Source of the DNA: Diploptera punctata
Taxonomy: Eukaryota; Arthropoda; Insecta; Blattodea; Blaberidae
Direction of reading: 5' to 3'
Assembly (NCBI GenBank): GCA_030220185.1
Contig: JASPKZ010007247.1
Span: 1,410,317-1,474,316, forward strand
DNA: 64,000 nt
Position 1 is the first letter of the stretch. Each line of letters begins with the position of its first letter. Of this stretch, positions 11,396 through 20,812 are shown in pieces. The notes beneath the pieces were generated by a model. That model had not been told where the DNA came from, searched no databases, and saw only the letters and a program-made list of their open reading frames with translations. Both the position numbers and the translations under genes were made by a program.

Positions 11396-11706
11396 TCCAT
11401 CCATCCATAGTAATTCTGCCCAACGGCAGGTCCTTCACTGCAATCATAGCATTTTCATGTTATGCTTGCAGCTTTACTAGATGATGATGATGATGATAAT
11501 GATAAGAATGATGATGGTGATGGCCATTCGATTTCGGGGACCGTTTGGGCCTTAAAGTTTTCCTGACATTTGTCTTACAGGTGAGGAAAAACCCCGATAA
11601 AAACCTCACCCAGAAAAACTGCCCGACCATGGATCGAACCCGGGCTCGCTGCGTGACAAGGCAGCACGCTACCTCGAAACCACAGTGGTGGACAATAGGA
11701 GTATAT
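11396..11706 (-). repeat. SINE-4, reverse copy
   Basis: The left end has the GTAATTCTGCCCAACGGCAG tail and an ATG/GAT-rich patch. The middle has the CTTACAGGTGAGGAAAAACC block. The tRNA-like head lies at the right end (B-box GGTTCGATCC on the minus strand). The open frame 11545-11727 is SINE-derived. Confidence 0.85.
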
Positions 11707-11820
11707 GTAGATGAAAATAAAAAATAATATTTTTTTATGCTGATGCATTTGATGTAATTATTACATTTTTAAAAATGCATAATGTATGATATACCCTTTA
11801 AGATGATTACGATATTTACT

Positions 11821-12125
11821 GGCATGCTGTAGCGTAGTGGTTAAGGCACTGTGCTACAAGCCAGAAGGTTGAGGGTTCAAGTCCCAGTGGGTCAGGATTT
11901 TTAAACTGACCCAAACCTTCTGGCAGCACTATGGACCTGGGGTTGACTCAGCCTCTAACTGAAATGAGTATCAGACACTTGCTCTGGGGGTAAAGGCGGC
12001 CGTCACGCAGAGCTGACAACCCAGCTGACATCAAGTGCCAATTGTCCAGAAAAAGTGGGAGCCTTAACCTCCTACTACCCCAAGGGCCTCCTGAGGCCTG
12101 TAGTGGGATTAATTTACTTTTAGTA
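11821..12125 (+). repeat. SINE-3
   Basis: The tRNA-derived head is A-box TAGCGTAGTGG and B-box GGTTCAAGTCC about 45 nt apart. Then come the AAACTGACCCAAACC block and the TAAAGGCGGCCGTCACGCAG core. The tail is an ATTTACTTT type at 12110-12120. Confidence 0.9.
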
Positions 12126-12129
12126 CAAC

Positions 12130-12824
12130 CCACATGGGTAATGAACCATTCTTTTCACAATTCTCTTTTTTTTTTTCAAAGATGAGTCTACATGAACTTT
12201 ACTGGTTAAAATTAATGCTTTGTGAAGTATACATTTTTCCTGATTTTGGTAAAGTATTTTCTCTTGATTTTTTATTTTGAGTTTGTGGGTAATTTAGAAA
12301 GGTTTTCAAGTGAATTTTTAAAAATTGTTTCATTCATAGACATGGAAACAAGAACAATTATGTATCTTATGACCCCAATTATAAGAAATGCTTGGGGTAA
12401 TAAGAAATCTTTTTTTTTTGTTCCAGGCAATTTTTTGAGTAGGTGGATAAACTGAAGTAAGTCAAAATAGATGGTTTTGAGATAAATCAGTTTTAATGTT
12501 TTATAAAAGATGTATGATCACATAATTAAAATGGATCACATCTATTTTATTAATTATAATAATGTCACATTTAAATAAAAATAATTGCAAAATCATTAAA
12601 ATAGATACCTGAAATAAATAATAATTGCCAGTAGCATTTTTTTTAAAAAAATATCTCAAATCTTAAAATATTTCTGAATGATCCACTAATACTATTATTT
12701 ACATGCAATTACAGCTGCAATTTTTCAACCAATTTTTTTTGTCCAAATCCACCAGGTTGTCTTTTATGACATTTCTGGTTTTTCTCCCCAAGGCATTGGT
12801 GGAATTGTAATCTATTTCTTAGGT
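12130..12824. other. No recognisable gene
   Basis: AT-rich; nothing supported. Confidence 0.4.
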
Positions 12825-13065
12825 TGGGATGCCTGGAAGGCGGAGTTATATTATCCCGGTGATATGAGGGCTGATAAATTATAATGGAACACCAGGAGAG
12901 TCCTTAATCTAAACTTAAGCTAAATTCCAGACCATGGGCAACCACAGGAATAATTCCCTTTAAAGAAAAATTCCTATGGTTTGACTGGGAATCGAACCTG
13001 GGACCTCATGAACTGTAGTCAGGAATGCTGACCACTAGCCCATGAGACTGATCTCAACCAAATAT
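12825..13065 (-). repeat. SINE-5 (tRNA-headed)
   Basis: On the minus strand the right end gives an A-box-like TGGGCTAGTGGTCAGC and a B-box GGTTCGATTCCC. A body with the TCCTGTGGTTGCCCATGG and ACTCTCCTGGTGTTCC blocks follows. Partial relatives occur at 37770-37910 and 39208-39300. Confidence 0.65.
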
Positions 13066-13282
13066 TAACTCTTCTCTCAAATATTCACATTTTATTCCCA
13101 TTAATATAATTAAACAACTAATTCATAACTAATTAAGGAATTTATGGTGTACTTTTCTCATCCAAATATGAATCAAGTACAGTGTAACTATAATCCCAAT
13201 TATTTAAAATAATTAGCAACAAAATAATTGGCTTTAAACATGTCATAAACACAAACTAAACTATATTTGAAGAGAAAAATTT

Positions 13283-13357
13283 TCGCCTAGACCGGGACTC
13301 GAACCCGGGACCCTTGGCTTTCCAGGCCAAGTGCTCTACCAACTGAGCTACTGAGGC
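13283..13357 (-). tRNA. tRNA-like sequence, class I fold, GGA loop
   Basis: A 75-nt cloverleaf-like body. The acceptor is GCCTCAG with TCTAGGC, with mismatches. The D-arm is GCTC/GAGC. The anticodon stem CTTGGC/GCCAAG has loop CTGGAAA. The T-arm CCGGG/CCCGG has loop TTCGAGT. The A-box TAGCTCAGTTGG and B-box GGTTCGAGTCC are intact. A GGA (Ser) anticodon on a class I body without the Ser long variable arm argues against a working tRNA. It is the promoter-bearing head of a mobile repeat. Confidence 0.55.
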
Positions 13358-13413
13358 GAGTTACGATCTAGATGCAAATTTTTCTCTTATGTACATACAT
13401 AAGATCGTAACTC

Positions 13414-13488
13414 GCCTCGGTAGCTCAGTTGGTAGAGCACTTGGCCCGGAAAGCCAAGGGTCCCGGGTTCGAGTCCCGGTCTAGGCGA
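13414..13488 (+). tRNA. tRNA-like sequence, type 1
   Basis: Inverted partner of 13283-13357. The loop is CCGGAAA, with C instead of the near-universal U at position 33. A and B boxes are intact. Confidence 0.55.
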
Positions 13489-13564
13489 AAATTTTTCTCT
13501 TCAAATATAATTTATCCTTCAATGAGAAGTGTTAAATTAATAATAAAAATCGACAAACTAAACT

Positions 13565-13921
13565 AATATTTAATTTTAGGAAGTTATATTTTGAGACCTT
13601 CTTCGGAGGTTCTTTGGCCAAAAAAATAATTTTTAATTATTGAATATTATTAACTATTTTGGCAGATAAGTGCCCCAGAGTTAGAATCTGGTCATGTAAA
13701 TTATTTACAGATAGTATTGGAATTATTTATAATATTTATTGTTAGTTTGATTTTATTAATTCAGGATGGAGCTGATATCGACATCCAGGTTGTGCAACAT
13801 AATGCAACATAAATAAAACCAGTTTGGGAAAGCTGACGATAAAACAGAATTGTTTTGAAACATGTTCAAGAACAAATCAACATTAATATTGAGGTAAGAT
13901 GTTCAGACTAAAAATAATATA
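13565..13921. mobile_element. PLE-G insertion sharing a TSD with the adjacent tRNA-like pair
   Basis: The left outer end is long (AATATTTAATTTTAGGAAG). The right end is short (CTAAAAATAATAT). It is flanked by ACAAACTAAACT at 13553-13564 and 13922-13933. The left arm is strongly reduced. The right arm keeps the end of the ORF (ADIDIQVVQHNAT-like) and a hammerhead-like core, CTGACGA plus T plus the AAAACA/TGTTTT stem, near 13833-13865. Confidence 0.88.
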
Positions 13922-14280
13922 ACAAACTAAACTCTTTCGTTCTTCAGTTTTTCACTGATATTAAGATATTTTTACCTGAAGCAAATCTCTGAGAAGATGC
14001 GCATGTTGCTGCATTAGATCTTGCAGAACAAATATTCTCATCCAAATTAAAGACATGAGCACTACTCAAGTGCTGCACTTCCTTCACAGCTGAATTATCT
14101 GTCTGCACATAGCATAACAAAATGTTATAAGGAAAGCAATGAAAGGGTCTAAAGAAAGTCCTATAAGACAGACTATTATCTATACTTGTTCTCTAAAAAC
14201 TAGTGTTTTTTTTTTTGCAAGCACTCAAAGTTTAAAAATAGTGTCACTGAGAAAGACACAAATCTCAATTTAAATTTTTT

Positions 14281-14400
14281 TGACCCAGGACTTCCTGGGT
14301 TCGAGCCCTAGTCTGAGCGTATAATTTTTCTCTTCAAATATAATTTAACCATCATTGAGATGTATGAAATGAATAATAAAAACATCAATTTGATGTGATG
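14281..14400 (+). repeat. tRNA-like type 1 tail fragment
   Basis: The T-arm (CTGGGTTCGAGCCC), trailer ATTTTTCTCTTCAAATATAA and part of the long tail are present. The 5' half of the tRNA-like body is missing. Confidence 0.55.
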
Positions 14401-14440
14401 TTTAAATTTAACATTTTCCATTACTGGATATCATTATTTT

Positions 14441-14545
14441 GAAAAGAAAAATTAATGCTTGAACCTGGTCTTGAACTCTGGACCTCTCATTCTCCATACG
14501 AGTATGTTAACCATTACACCATTCAAACTATGATATAAATATTAA
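14441..14545 (-). repeat. tRNA-like sequence, GGTGTAATGG type
   Basis: The minus strand has TGGTGTAATGG (A-box) and AGTTCAAGACC (B-box, decayed), followed by an ATTTTTCTTTTC trailer. It is related to the pair at 55313-55654. Confidence 0.55.
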
Positions 14546-15000
14546 AATATACAGTCAATATGCCCAATTCACCAATTAATGTAAAATTATAAACTTTCAC
14601 GGCAGGTGTCTTGATTCATGTATTGTATGTCTTACGGGCTAAATGGCCGTGGTTTGGTTTTATTAACACTCAATGTTTCATCTACCGGCAGCTGACATTT
14701 GAAGAGTTAGAAGGTCAAAGAGCACGCAGAATCTCCCGAGGATCCTACCACAGTAGTAGACGAAACATTGAGTGTTAATAAAACCAGACCACAGCCATTT
14801 AGCCCGAAAGACATAAAATACATGAATCACCAATTAATGTTTTAAAATAGTCAACACGTTTCCACAGCCAAGCTGTCATCCTCAAGACCAGATATTGACT
14901 CTATATCTAAGTCTTGAGGATGACAGCTGTGGAAACGTGTTGACCATTTTAAAACATTAATTGGTGAATTGGGCATATTGTCTGTATATTTTAATATTTT
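14546..15000. mobile_element. PLE-N inverted pair, host of nested PLE-O
   Basis: The inverted arms AATATTAAAATATACAG and AATTCACCAATTAATG reappear complemented near 14955-15000. The centre (14850-14945) holds the complementary blocks GTCAACACGTTTCCACAG and CTGTGGAAACGTGTTGAC. The right arm has a decayed hammerhead-like string, TGAGGA...GAAACGTGTT. The left arm is split by PLE-O. Confidence 0.75.
14583..14826. mobile_element. PLE-O inverted pair nested in PLE-N
   Basis: Flanked by a 14-bp duplication TCACCAATTAATGT at 14569-14582 and 14827-14840. The left end is long (AAAATTATAAACTTTCACGG) and the right end is short (ending CATAAAATACATGAA). The arms include AACACTCAATGTTTC / GAAACATTGAGTGTT. 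The right arm has a hammerhead-like order: CCGAGGA, a CTAC/GTAG stem, GAAAC, then ACATTGAGTGTT. Confidence 0.85.
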
Positions 15001-15530
15001 ATCACCAAGAAGATCACTTGTGTATTAAATATGATACAAATGTTAATATTTCTTGTTCATATAAATATTTAAACATTTAAAAACCTACAATACAACAACA
15101 ATACATTATTATTTAACAATTTCAAGTATCTGTCATTTTTGCACTAATACAATTAATATTTTCTTATGTTATCAACGATGATTTTTTAAAAATTATGCAT
15201 CAATCGGCTATGTGCTATTATCCAAGTTTCGGAAAAAACACATTTAAAGTTTAAGTCAATCTTCACTATTTATTGTAGGGTCAAACTAACAATACTGGAA
15301 TAGCAAGTTATTTTCCTTGTTTGACAATTATGTATCAACAACCTAAGAGCAGGTAAATTGGCGCTTAGCTGCATGATTAGCATTATTAAAGATCTGGTTT
15401 CAAAGCCATTTGTTGCAAAACGTAGAATCTCCGATAGGACTGATGGTGTTTACATTTTTCTTTAAAAATAAGGCTATATTTAAAGATTTGGCGCTAAAAC
15501 TGTGTGTACACTTACTTCATGGCCAGTGCA
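15001..15530. other. No recognisable gene
   Basis: AT-rich; no supported feature. Confidence 0.4.
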
Positions 15531-15536
15531 ACAGAT

Positions 15537-15664
15537 GAAATCCCGAGGGTCACAGGTTCAAACCCAGCCGGGGTCGATGGATTTTTTTAGGATGGAAAAA
15601 TCCAAGGAGCAAGTCCTCCGGGAAGGACTTTATGCTCCGGGTCCCAAGTCTGAAGATTTTCAGG
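15537..15664 (+). repeat. SINE-2, left part of an interrupted copy
   Basis: B-box region (GGTTCAAACCC) followed by the TCGATGGATTTTTTTAGGAT, CAAGTCCTCCGGGAAGG and AGATTTTCAGGC blocks. The same SINE resumes at 17460 after the hAT element. Confidence 0.8.
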
Positions 15665-16514
15665 CTTATAAATAGAGTGTGGATTTCTGCATATTTGCAT
15701 GTTTTATTCCTTCAAAGATAAACATATGCATGGAAGAGGAAAATATGTTCATGTCATTTGGAATCAATCAGCAAAATTTTATAGTGCATATAAATGCATA
15801 TTCATGGGATTAGCATATATTTCATTAATATGTGCATATGGGTGCATATATTATTCTTTTTTCTCTATTTAATATTAAAATATTAATTTCCAACCCCATA
15901 AAATGACAAGTTTCTGCTTTATTGTCATGTTTTTGCAAATGAAGACAATCTTGTTTTCATAGCAAGCCAGCATCCCTATTTCACATTTTCGCATAACAGT
16001 GACAATGTCGAGCAGGAGGTCTGCAGTTATAAATCTCAACAGGTCAATAAAGCAATTTGCCCTACACCATTTCCTGAAAGGAAGATTTCGGAAGAGATGA
16101 ACATGCTTGCCAACAATGGACAGTTTATTTTCATTTTCAACTGGCAATATTCTTCGATTTTTGAACATCAGATTTATTGAGACTGTTGGCATACACGACA
16201 AAGACTAAAAAATCATTCCTGAAATATACTTTCATATGTGCAAAATATACTTCATTTCACACAAAGGAAGCCTGTTGTACATTATTAACCACGGTGACAA
16301 AACAAATCGGGAATTGAAGTTTAAATTCTTTTCTCAAATGCCATTTTGTGTTAGTGGACCAAGACAAGTGTTTTCAATGCTGAAGGAAAAATCCAGTAAA
16401 ATACCTTTGCTTCATCAATGGATTGGTGGGAATCCTACATTAACAACAAATGGAAAAACTGTCCTATGCCAAGTCTGCGACAAACATGTGAGTACTTTAA
16501 ATAACTTATTATCA

Positions 16515-17087
16515 AATTAATATTAAGAAGCTAAAGCTGTTACTATGATTGAAATAAGTAAATTAATGTACACAACTAAATTATTGTAATCAAATGGTAA
16601 AGAGGAACATTTTTATGCCTGAACCGGGAATTGAACCCCGAACCTTCAGCTTTCCGTGCTGATGCTCTATCACACATAGATAGAGCATCAGCACGGAAAG
16701 CTGAAGATTCAGGGTTCGATTCCTGGTTCAGGCATAAATTTTTCTCTTTACCATTTGATTACAATAATTTAGTTGTGTACATTAATTTACTTATTTCAAT
16801 CATAGCAACAGCTTTAGCTTCTTAATATTAATTTAATAAATATGTGGAGTCCCTTCATGTCTTCTTCAGGTAGAAGCCGTTTGTGTATTTGTGAATGATG
16901 ATTCATTGCATTTGAATGTGGGACCAAGAGAGTAAGGTAAAGGAAAGATTTGTGCTTGGATGGGAAGGAAGCCTGAATTAGCTCAATGGATAGAGCATCA
17001 GCACAGAAAGCTGAAGGTTCGGGGTTCGATTCCCGGTTCAGGCATAAATTTTTCTCTTTACCATTTGATTACAATAATTTAGTTGTA
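16515..17087. mobile_element. tRNA-like type 2 concatemer: one reverse and two forward units
   Basis: Flanked by the 12-bp duplication AACTTATTATCA (16503-16514, 17088-17099). A reverse unit and a forward unit form a near-perfect palindrome with about 155-bp arms centred near 16676, joined inside the tRNA-like body. A second forward unit follows in tandem, about 312 bp on. The left outer end is long (3' terminus TTAATATTAATT) and the right is short (ATTTAGTTGTA). It lies inside the old hAT element. Confidence 0.85.
16971..17044 (+). tRNA. tRNA-like sequence, type 2
   Basis: The acceptor GCCTGAA/TTCAGGC is perfect. D-arm GCTC/GAGC. The anticodon stem TCAGC/GCTGA has loop ACAGAAA. The T-loop is TTCGATT. 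Anticodon position reads AGA (GGA in the truncated copies near 16690). One extra base before the D-arm and A/C at positions 32-33 make a functional tRNA unlikely. Confidence 0.5.
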
Positions 17088-17459
17088 AACTTATTATCAG
17101 TTTATCACATTATTAAATCAATATAATTCTGCACTGAATGTCTTTGCATATACAATATAGTAAGGTGAAACACATTTCACTAATTATTCATTTTTATGAG
17201 ATTAATGAGAATGACACTATGAAATAAAATTATTAACTTCAATTAGGAGCGAATAAGTAAAAATATTACAATTGTTGCTTCATAAAAAAATAAATAAAAT
17301 GATGTGAGAAAATAGTGTATTTTACTATATGAACAAAATTAATTTTTGTGCATGTTTTTTTTTTAAATTTTAGGAGCATATTTTCAATTTTTTTGCTGCA
17401 AAGTTGCATGCATACATTTACGGTTTTTAGTGCATATAAATCTGCCCTCTACTCATTAG

Positions 17460-17512
17460 AGATCCTTAAGCCTGAATAAAAAGATCCTTAGCACAATTTA
17501 CCGACCTCAACA
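17460..17512 (+). repeat. SINE-2, middle part
   Basis: AGATCCTTAAGCCTGAATAA and CACAATTTACCGAC continue the copy started at 15537. The tRNA-like array at 17524 then interrupts it a second time. Confidence 0.75.
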
Positions 17513-17548
17513 TCCTAGTAATATACGGTATTTGAAAAGAAAAATATG

Positions 17549-17620
17549 CGCCTAGACTGGGGTTTGAACCCAGGACCTTTGACTCTATGTCAATGCTCTT
17601 CCAAGTGAACTACTTAGGCC
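17549..17620 (-). tRNA. tRNA-like sequence, type 1b (shortened anticodon loop)
   Basis: Body with GTAGTTCACTTGG and GGTTCAAACCCC promoter boxes. The loop is reduced to ATAGA relative to its neighbour, so it is a decayed copy. Confidence 0.4.
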
Positions 17621-17846
17621 TCCAATCTAAATGCGTATTTTTCTCTTATACATAGTTAATTCCCTAACCCCAAATGCTATGAGCCTTTGCTACGATTTTT
17701 GCAAATGGTGGCTTCTTTATTAAGAAGACTTTTTATTGGGAATTTAAACATTACTTATAAAGCTAGTAGTGCTTCCTTCAATGTTAATATTATTCGCTTT
17801 TAAACATCTTAATGATGGACAAATTATATTTGAAAAGAAAAATATA

Positions 17847-17921
17847 CACTTAGACTGGGGTTTGAAACCAGGACCTTTGACTCTCTATGTCAATGCTCTT
17901 CCAAGTGAGCTACCTAGGTCT
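17847..17921 (-). tRNA. tRNA-like sequence, type 1b
   Basis: The anticodon stem TTGAC/GTCAA has loop ATAGAGA (AGA with U33). The T-arm is CCTGG TTTCAAA CCCCAG. The leader and trailer (AAGAGAAAAATACGC / GTATATTTTTCTTTT) are mutually complementary. Confidence 0.5.
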
Positions 17922-18070
17922 CCAATCTAAACGCGTATTTTTCTCTTATACATAGTTAAGTCCATAACCACAAATGCTATGAGCCGTTGCTATGATTTTT
18001 GCAAACATTTTTGCATTTGGGGTTAGGGAATTAACTATATATAAGAGAAAAATACGTGTTTAGATTGGAA

Positions 18071-18143
18071 GCCTAGGTAGCTCACTTGGAAGAGCATTGA
18101 CATAGAGAGTCAAAGGTCCTGGGTTCAAACTCCAGTATAGGCA
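18071..18143 (+). tRNA. tRNA-like sequence, type 1b
   Basis: Acceptor GCCTAGG pairs with the 3' TATAGGC. Anticodon loop is ATAGAGA. B-box is GGTTCAAACTCC. Inverted partner of 17847-17921. Confidence 0.5.
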
Positions 18144-18219
18144 TATATTTTTCTTTTCAAATATAATTTGATCATCATTAAGATGTTTAAAAACGAATAA
18201 TATGAACATCCTGGTAATT

Positions 18220-18524
18220 ATATTTGAAGAGAAAAATTTTCGCCTAGACCGGGACTCGAACCCGGGACCCTTGGCTTTCCGGGCCAAATGCTCTACCAAC
18301 TGAGCTACCGAGGCGAGTTACGATCTAGATGCAAATTTTTCTCTTATGTATGTTGTAATTCCCTCGTACCAAATGCTTGAAACCATAGCTTCTATCTTTG
18401 CAAATGGCGGCTTCTTAGTTAAGAAGACATTTATTGGGAATTTAACACTACTTTATAGCCAATAGGGCTTCTATTGACGATTTTTATTATTAATTTAACA
18501 CTTCTCATAGAAGGATAAATTATA
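18220..18524 (-). mobile_element. Single tRNA-like type 1 monomer
   Basis: One full monomer of the roughly 301-bp unit in reverse. It has a short outer end (ATATTTGAAGAG), tRNA-like body and spacer (AAATGGCGGCTTCTTAG), then part of a further tail. It is flanked by TCCTGGTAATT (18209-18219) and TCCTGGTAATA (18525-18535), a reuse of the same target as the array to its left. Confidence 0.75.
18240..18314 (-). tRNA. tRNA-like sequence, type 1
   Basis: Same 75-nt body as the 32-34 kb array copies with one change (CATTTGG for CACTTGG), giving an A-U pair lost in the anticodon stem. Loop CCGGAAA. Confidence 0.5.
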
Positions 18525-18535
18525 TCCTGGTAATA

Positions 18536-18760
18536 CCTTAGTTGCCTGCTAGATGTCTTATTGAGTCGATGTGTTGACTGCATGCCACTCATGACATTGA
18601 TGGACAAATTTCCGATTGAGGGTCTTTCCACTTTTCAGCGGTTGCCCTTTTACCAGCTGGCTGCTGGCCCTTCACATCCACATGTGTCAATCACAGAGGT
18701 AGATGATCAACAGGATGGACAAATAAGGAACTAAATTAACTTGGTCTAGTGGCTCCTGTC
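18536..18760 (+). repeat. SINE-2 3' end and SINE-6 fragment
   Basis: CCTTAGTTGCCTGCTAGATG continues SINE-2 past the tRNA-like insertions. The same stretch occurs reversed at 35328-35370. From about 18655 a SINE-6-like block appears (CAGCTGGCTGCTGGCCCTTC, GTCAATCACAGAGG). Confidence 0.6.
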
Positions 18761-19190
18761 AAGGGAGAGACTATGGCTCAACATTGGGCTATGCCATTAT
18801 AGATAGATGGTTAGATCATATCTTTTTTCAGCCACGAATTTTTCTGAAATCATCTCAAGGTTCTCACACATACAGAGAATTTATTTTACATTCTTCATAT
18901 TATACAATTAAGTATTTTACAATTTCAAAATTTTCCTCTGCACTCACTTTCAAGATACACTCAGATATTTTGTGATTTTTTAAACTCAGAAATATCCTCG
19001 CAGTTATAATATAAATTTATATTGAAAGTTGAACAATCTGAAGAAATTTTCAAGATTCCAAATAATAATTATTACTGGAAACAAATGATATAAAAAAGAG
19101 TACTGAAAACTGTTTAAAAAAAGTATGTAAATTTGCTAACAGATGCATTACTGCTAAAATGTTAATCTTTGATAGACCAACGAACTTAAA
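18761..19190. other. No recognisable gene
   Basis: AT-rich; nothing supported. Confidence 0.4.
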
Positions 19191-19224
19191 CAATATTAAA
19201 TTAATTTTAAGAAGCTATTACTAT

Positions 19225-19364
19225 TATATTATTTTTAGTCTGATCATCTTACCTCAATATTAATATTGATTTGTTCTTGAACATTAATATTGAGGTAAGA
19301 TGATCAGACTAAAAATAATATAATTAAAATAACCTCAAAATATCACTTCCTAAAATTAAATATT
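19225..19364. mobile_element. PLE-G minimal inverted pair
   Basis: A 140-bp palindrome with TSD AGCTATTACTAT at 19213-19224 and 19365-19376. The left end is short (TATATTATTTTTAG) and the right is long (CACTTCCTAAAATTAAATATT). The arms join near AACATTAATATTGAGG with all ribozyme and coding sequence lost. It sits in the long tail of a type 2 tRNA-like unit. The uninterrupted counterpart is near 16527-16560. Confidence 0.88.
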
Positions 19365-19376
19365 AGCTATTACTAT

Positions 19377-19625
19377 GATTCAAATAAGTAAATTTATTAA
19401 TGTACAGCCTTTGAAAAAATTGATGGCACAACTCTTGATGATGGAAAGTTACGAGTTTTGAAGAGTGCATTGTTATGTGTGGTGACTTGTTTGAATATAA
19501 CACGGGCAGTATAAGTCTCTCTTCATGCAGTATTTGTATCGTTCGCTTCAGTGAAGCAGTCAGAGATGCTCTCTTTCGACAACACTGGCCCAGGTTCAAT
19601 CCTGGTTAGGAAGAATTTTTTTAAA
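19377..19625. repeat. Remnants of tRNA-like type 2 unit
   Basis: Tail sequence (AAATAAGTAAATTTATTAATG) is followed by CATCAATTTTTTCAAAGGCT-type spacer in reverse, also seen forward at 21245-21275. A partial B-box, AGGTTCAATCCTGG, lies near 19592. Confidence 0.4.
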
Positions 19626-19685
19626 AATAATGTTAATTTTCACAATGCCTACATGTTACCAGGCTTCATTAAATAAATAAATTTG

Positions 19686-20075
19686 TATATACAACATGTC
19701 CTCAAATATAGTATCATATTTTAAACTACTACTATGTCACTTTGGATATCTAAATTAAATTGGTAACAATCAAAATAGAAACTCAAAAAGTTTTGTGCAT
19801 GTTAACAATGGAGAATAATGGAAAACAATATGGAAACTAAACTAAATTTAATCATGTTTTTTGTGGTCGATATGGGTTCATTGTTGGATATTTAGCAGAC
19901 AGATTAAATGTGAATGTCTGCAGCGTCACTTGGGGGGCCACATTCAATGCCTATGAGGTATAGCAAAAACGTTTTGAGTTTCTCTTTTGATTGTCACCAA
20001 TTTCATTTAGATACAATTATCCAAAGCGACATAGTAATAGTTTAAAGTATGACACTATATTTGTGGACATGGTGT
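19686..20075. mobile_element. Head-to-head inverted repeat with transposase-like remnant
   Basis: Arms of about 105 bp (19686-19794 and 19965-20075) are inverted copies. The centre reads CSVTWGATFNAYEV on the plus strand just before the right arm. This resembles the short C-terminal block of some Tc1/mariner-type transposases. As at 11042, the 3' ends face outward. Confidence 0.45.
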
Positions 20076-20076
20076 G

Positions 20077-20602
20077 TATATATAAAAATTTCGTGTCACG
20101 TTGTTTGCCCGTGATGGAATCCTAAACTACTGAACCGATTTTAATAAAATTTTGCACACTGTGTGCAGTTTGATCCAACTTGAGACTAGGGTAGTTTATA
20201 ACTAAATTTATAGTCACATTATTTTTATTGCAAATTATTTATTATTTAACAAAGAGTTATAATTATCTGTGAGTTCCATACGATTCCAACAGATGGCGGT
20301 GTAATTATCTGTGAGTTCCATACGATTCCAACAGATGGCGGTGTAAGGTAATTTGGTAAGGTAATTGGTTTATTATTTAACAAAGAGAGATCCAGATGGC
20401 TGTGCTTTTTGTTGCAACCGCGAATTTCAATTGAATTACAAATATTGATTATTTCATAATTTTAGTGTGTTCAGTGTTTATTTTATTTTCAATATTATTA
20501 ATTTTGTGTGTATTAGTTTTAAGTAATCTGGCTGAGAGACTGCAATTAATTTAAATTTTTAACATATACCTTAGCCATAGCAATGCGTGGCCGGGACTTC
20601 TA

Positions 20603-20604
<2 letters not shown>
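20077..20604 (+). mobile_element. Helitron-like non-autonomous element (tentative)
   Basis: The left part has CGTGTCACGTTGTTTGCCCG and CTACTGAACCGATTTTAATA, a block common at the start of insect Helitron-type repeats. The right end is GCGTGGCCGGGACTTCTAGT, with the CTAGT terminus expected of Helitrons. A 54-bp segment (TGTGAGTTCCATACGATTCC...) is tandemly duplicated near 20268-20343. No Rep/helicase coding is present. Confidence 0.4.

Positions 20605-20635
<31 letters not shown>
20604..20635. repeat. (TA)n microsatellite
   Basis: About 15 TA units directly after the Helitron-like terminus. Confidence 0.95.
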
Positions 20636-20639
<4 letters not shown>

Positions 20640-20812
20640 AATTAATTAAAGGAAAGAGGTCATATATAGAAAATAAATAACGATTGCAACATATCATTAC
20701 TTTGTTTCAAAACACAAGGCATTACAAGATCGTTTATTTCCACAACTAATGCAAAACATGTCTGATTAATTTAAATCAAGTCAAGTTAATATCTAATATC
20801 AAGTCCTGGAGA

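Larger units (their letters stand above)
13263..13552. mobile_element. tRNA-like element type 1, head-to-head pair with 12-bp TSD
   Basis: Two tRNA-like bodies in inverted orientation are flanked by ACAAACTAAACT at 13251-13262 and 13553-13564. The left outer end is short, starting ATATTTGAAGAG just outside the trailer. The right outer end is long, continuing through TCCTTCAATGAGAAG to AATAAAAATCG. This head-to-head, one-long, one-short layout with a 12-bp duplication is the same as in the PLE insertions. A PLE-G copy is inserted directly next to it and reuses the same 12-bp target. Confidence 0.85.
15673..17451. mobile_element. Old hAT-like DNA transposon inside SINE-2
   Basis: The ends are imperfect inverted repeats (TAGAGTGTGGATTTCTGCAT versus TAGAGGGCAGATTTATATGC on the other strand). 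The SINE-2 sequence is continuous when the block is removed. Target copies are CTTATAAA (15665-15672) and CTCATTAG (17452-17459), both derivable from the SINE consensus CTCGTAAA, so this is a diverged 8-bp duplication. The interior has a frame at 16236-16520 with PLLHQWIGGN...CQVC that looks like the start of a BED-type zinc finger. Other frames are decayed. Confidence 0.6.
17524..18208. mobile_element. tRNA-like type 1b array (two reverse, one forward)
   Basis: Reverse tRNA-like bodies lie at 17549-17620 and 17847-17921 (about 300 bp apart) and a forward body at 18071-18143. The left end is short (TATTTGAAAAG). The right end is long (TTTGATCATCATTAAGATG...ATATGAACA). TSD copies are TCCTAGTAATA (17513-17523) and TCCTGGTAATT (18209-18219). 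Confidence 0.75.

Noticed and set aside
15875..16201. 108-codon minus-strand ORF as a gene
   Set aside because: Inside a decayed hAT-like element. It may be a transposase scrap, but no motif is clear enough to name it.
20268..20343. Direct repeat as a TSD or satellite
   Set aside because: A single local duplication inside the Helitron-like unit with no matching flank structure.
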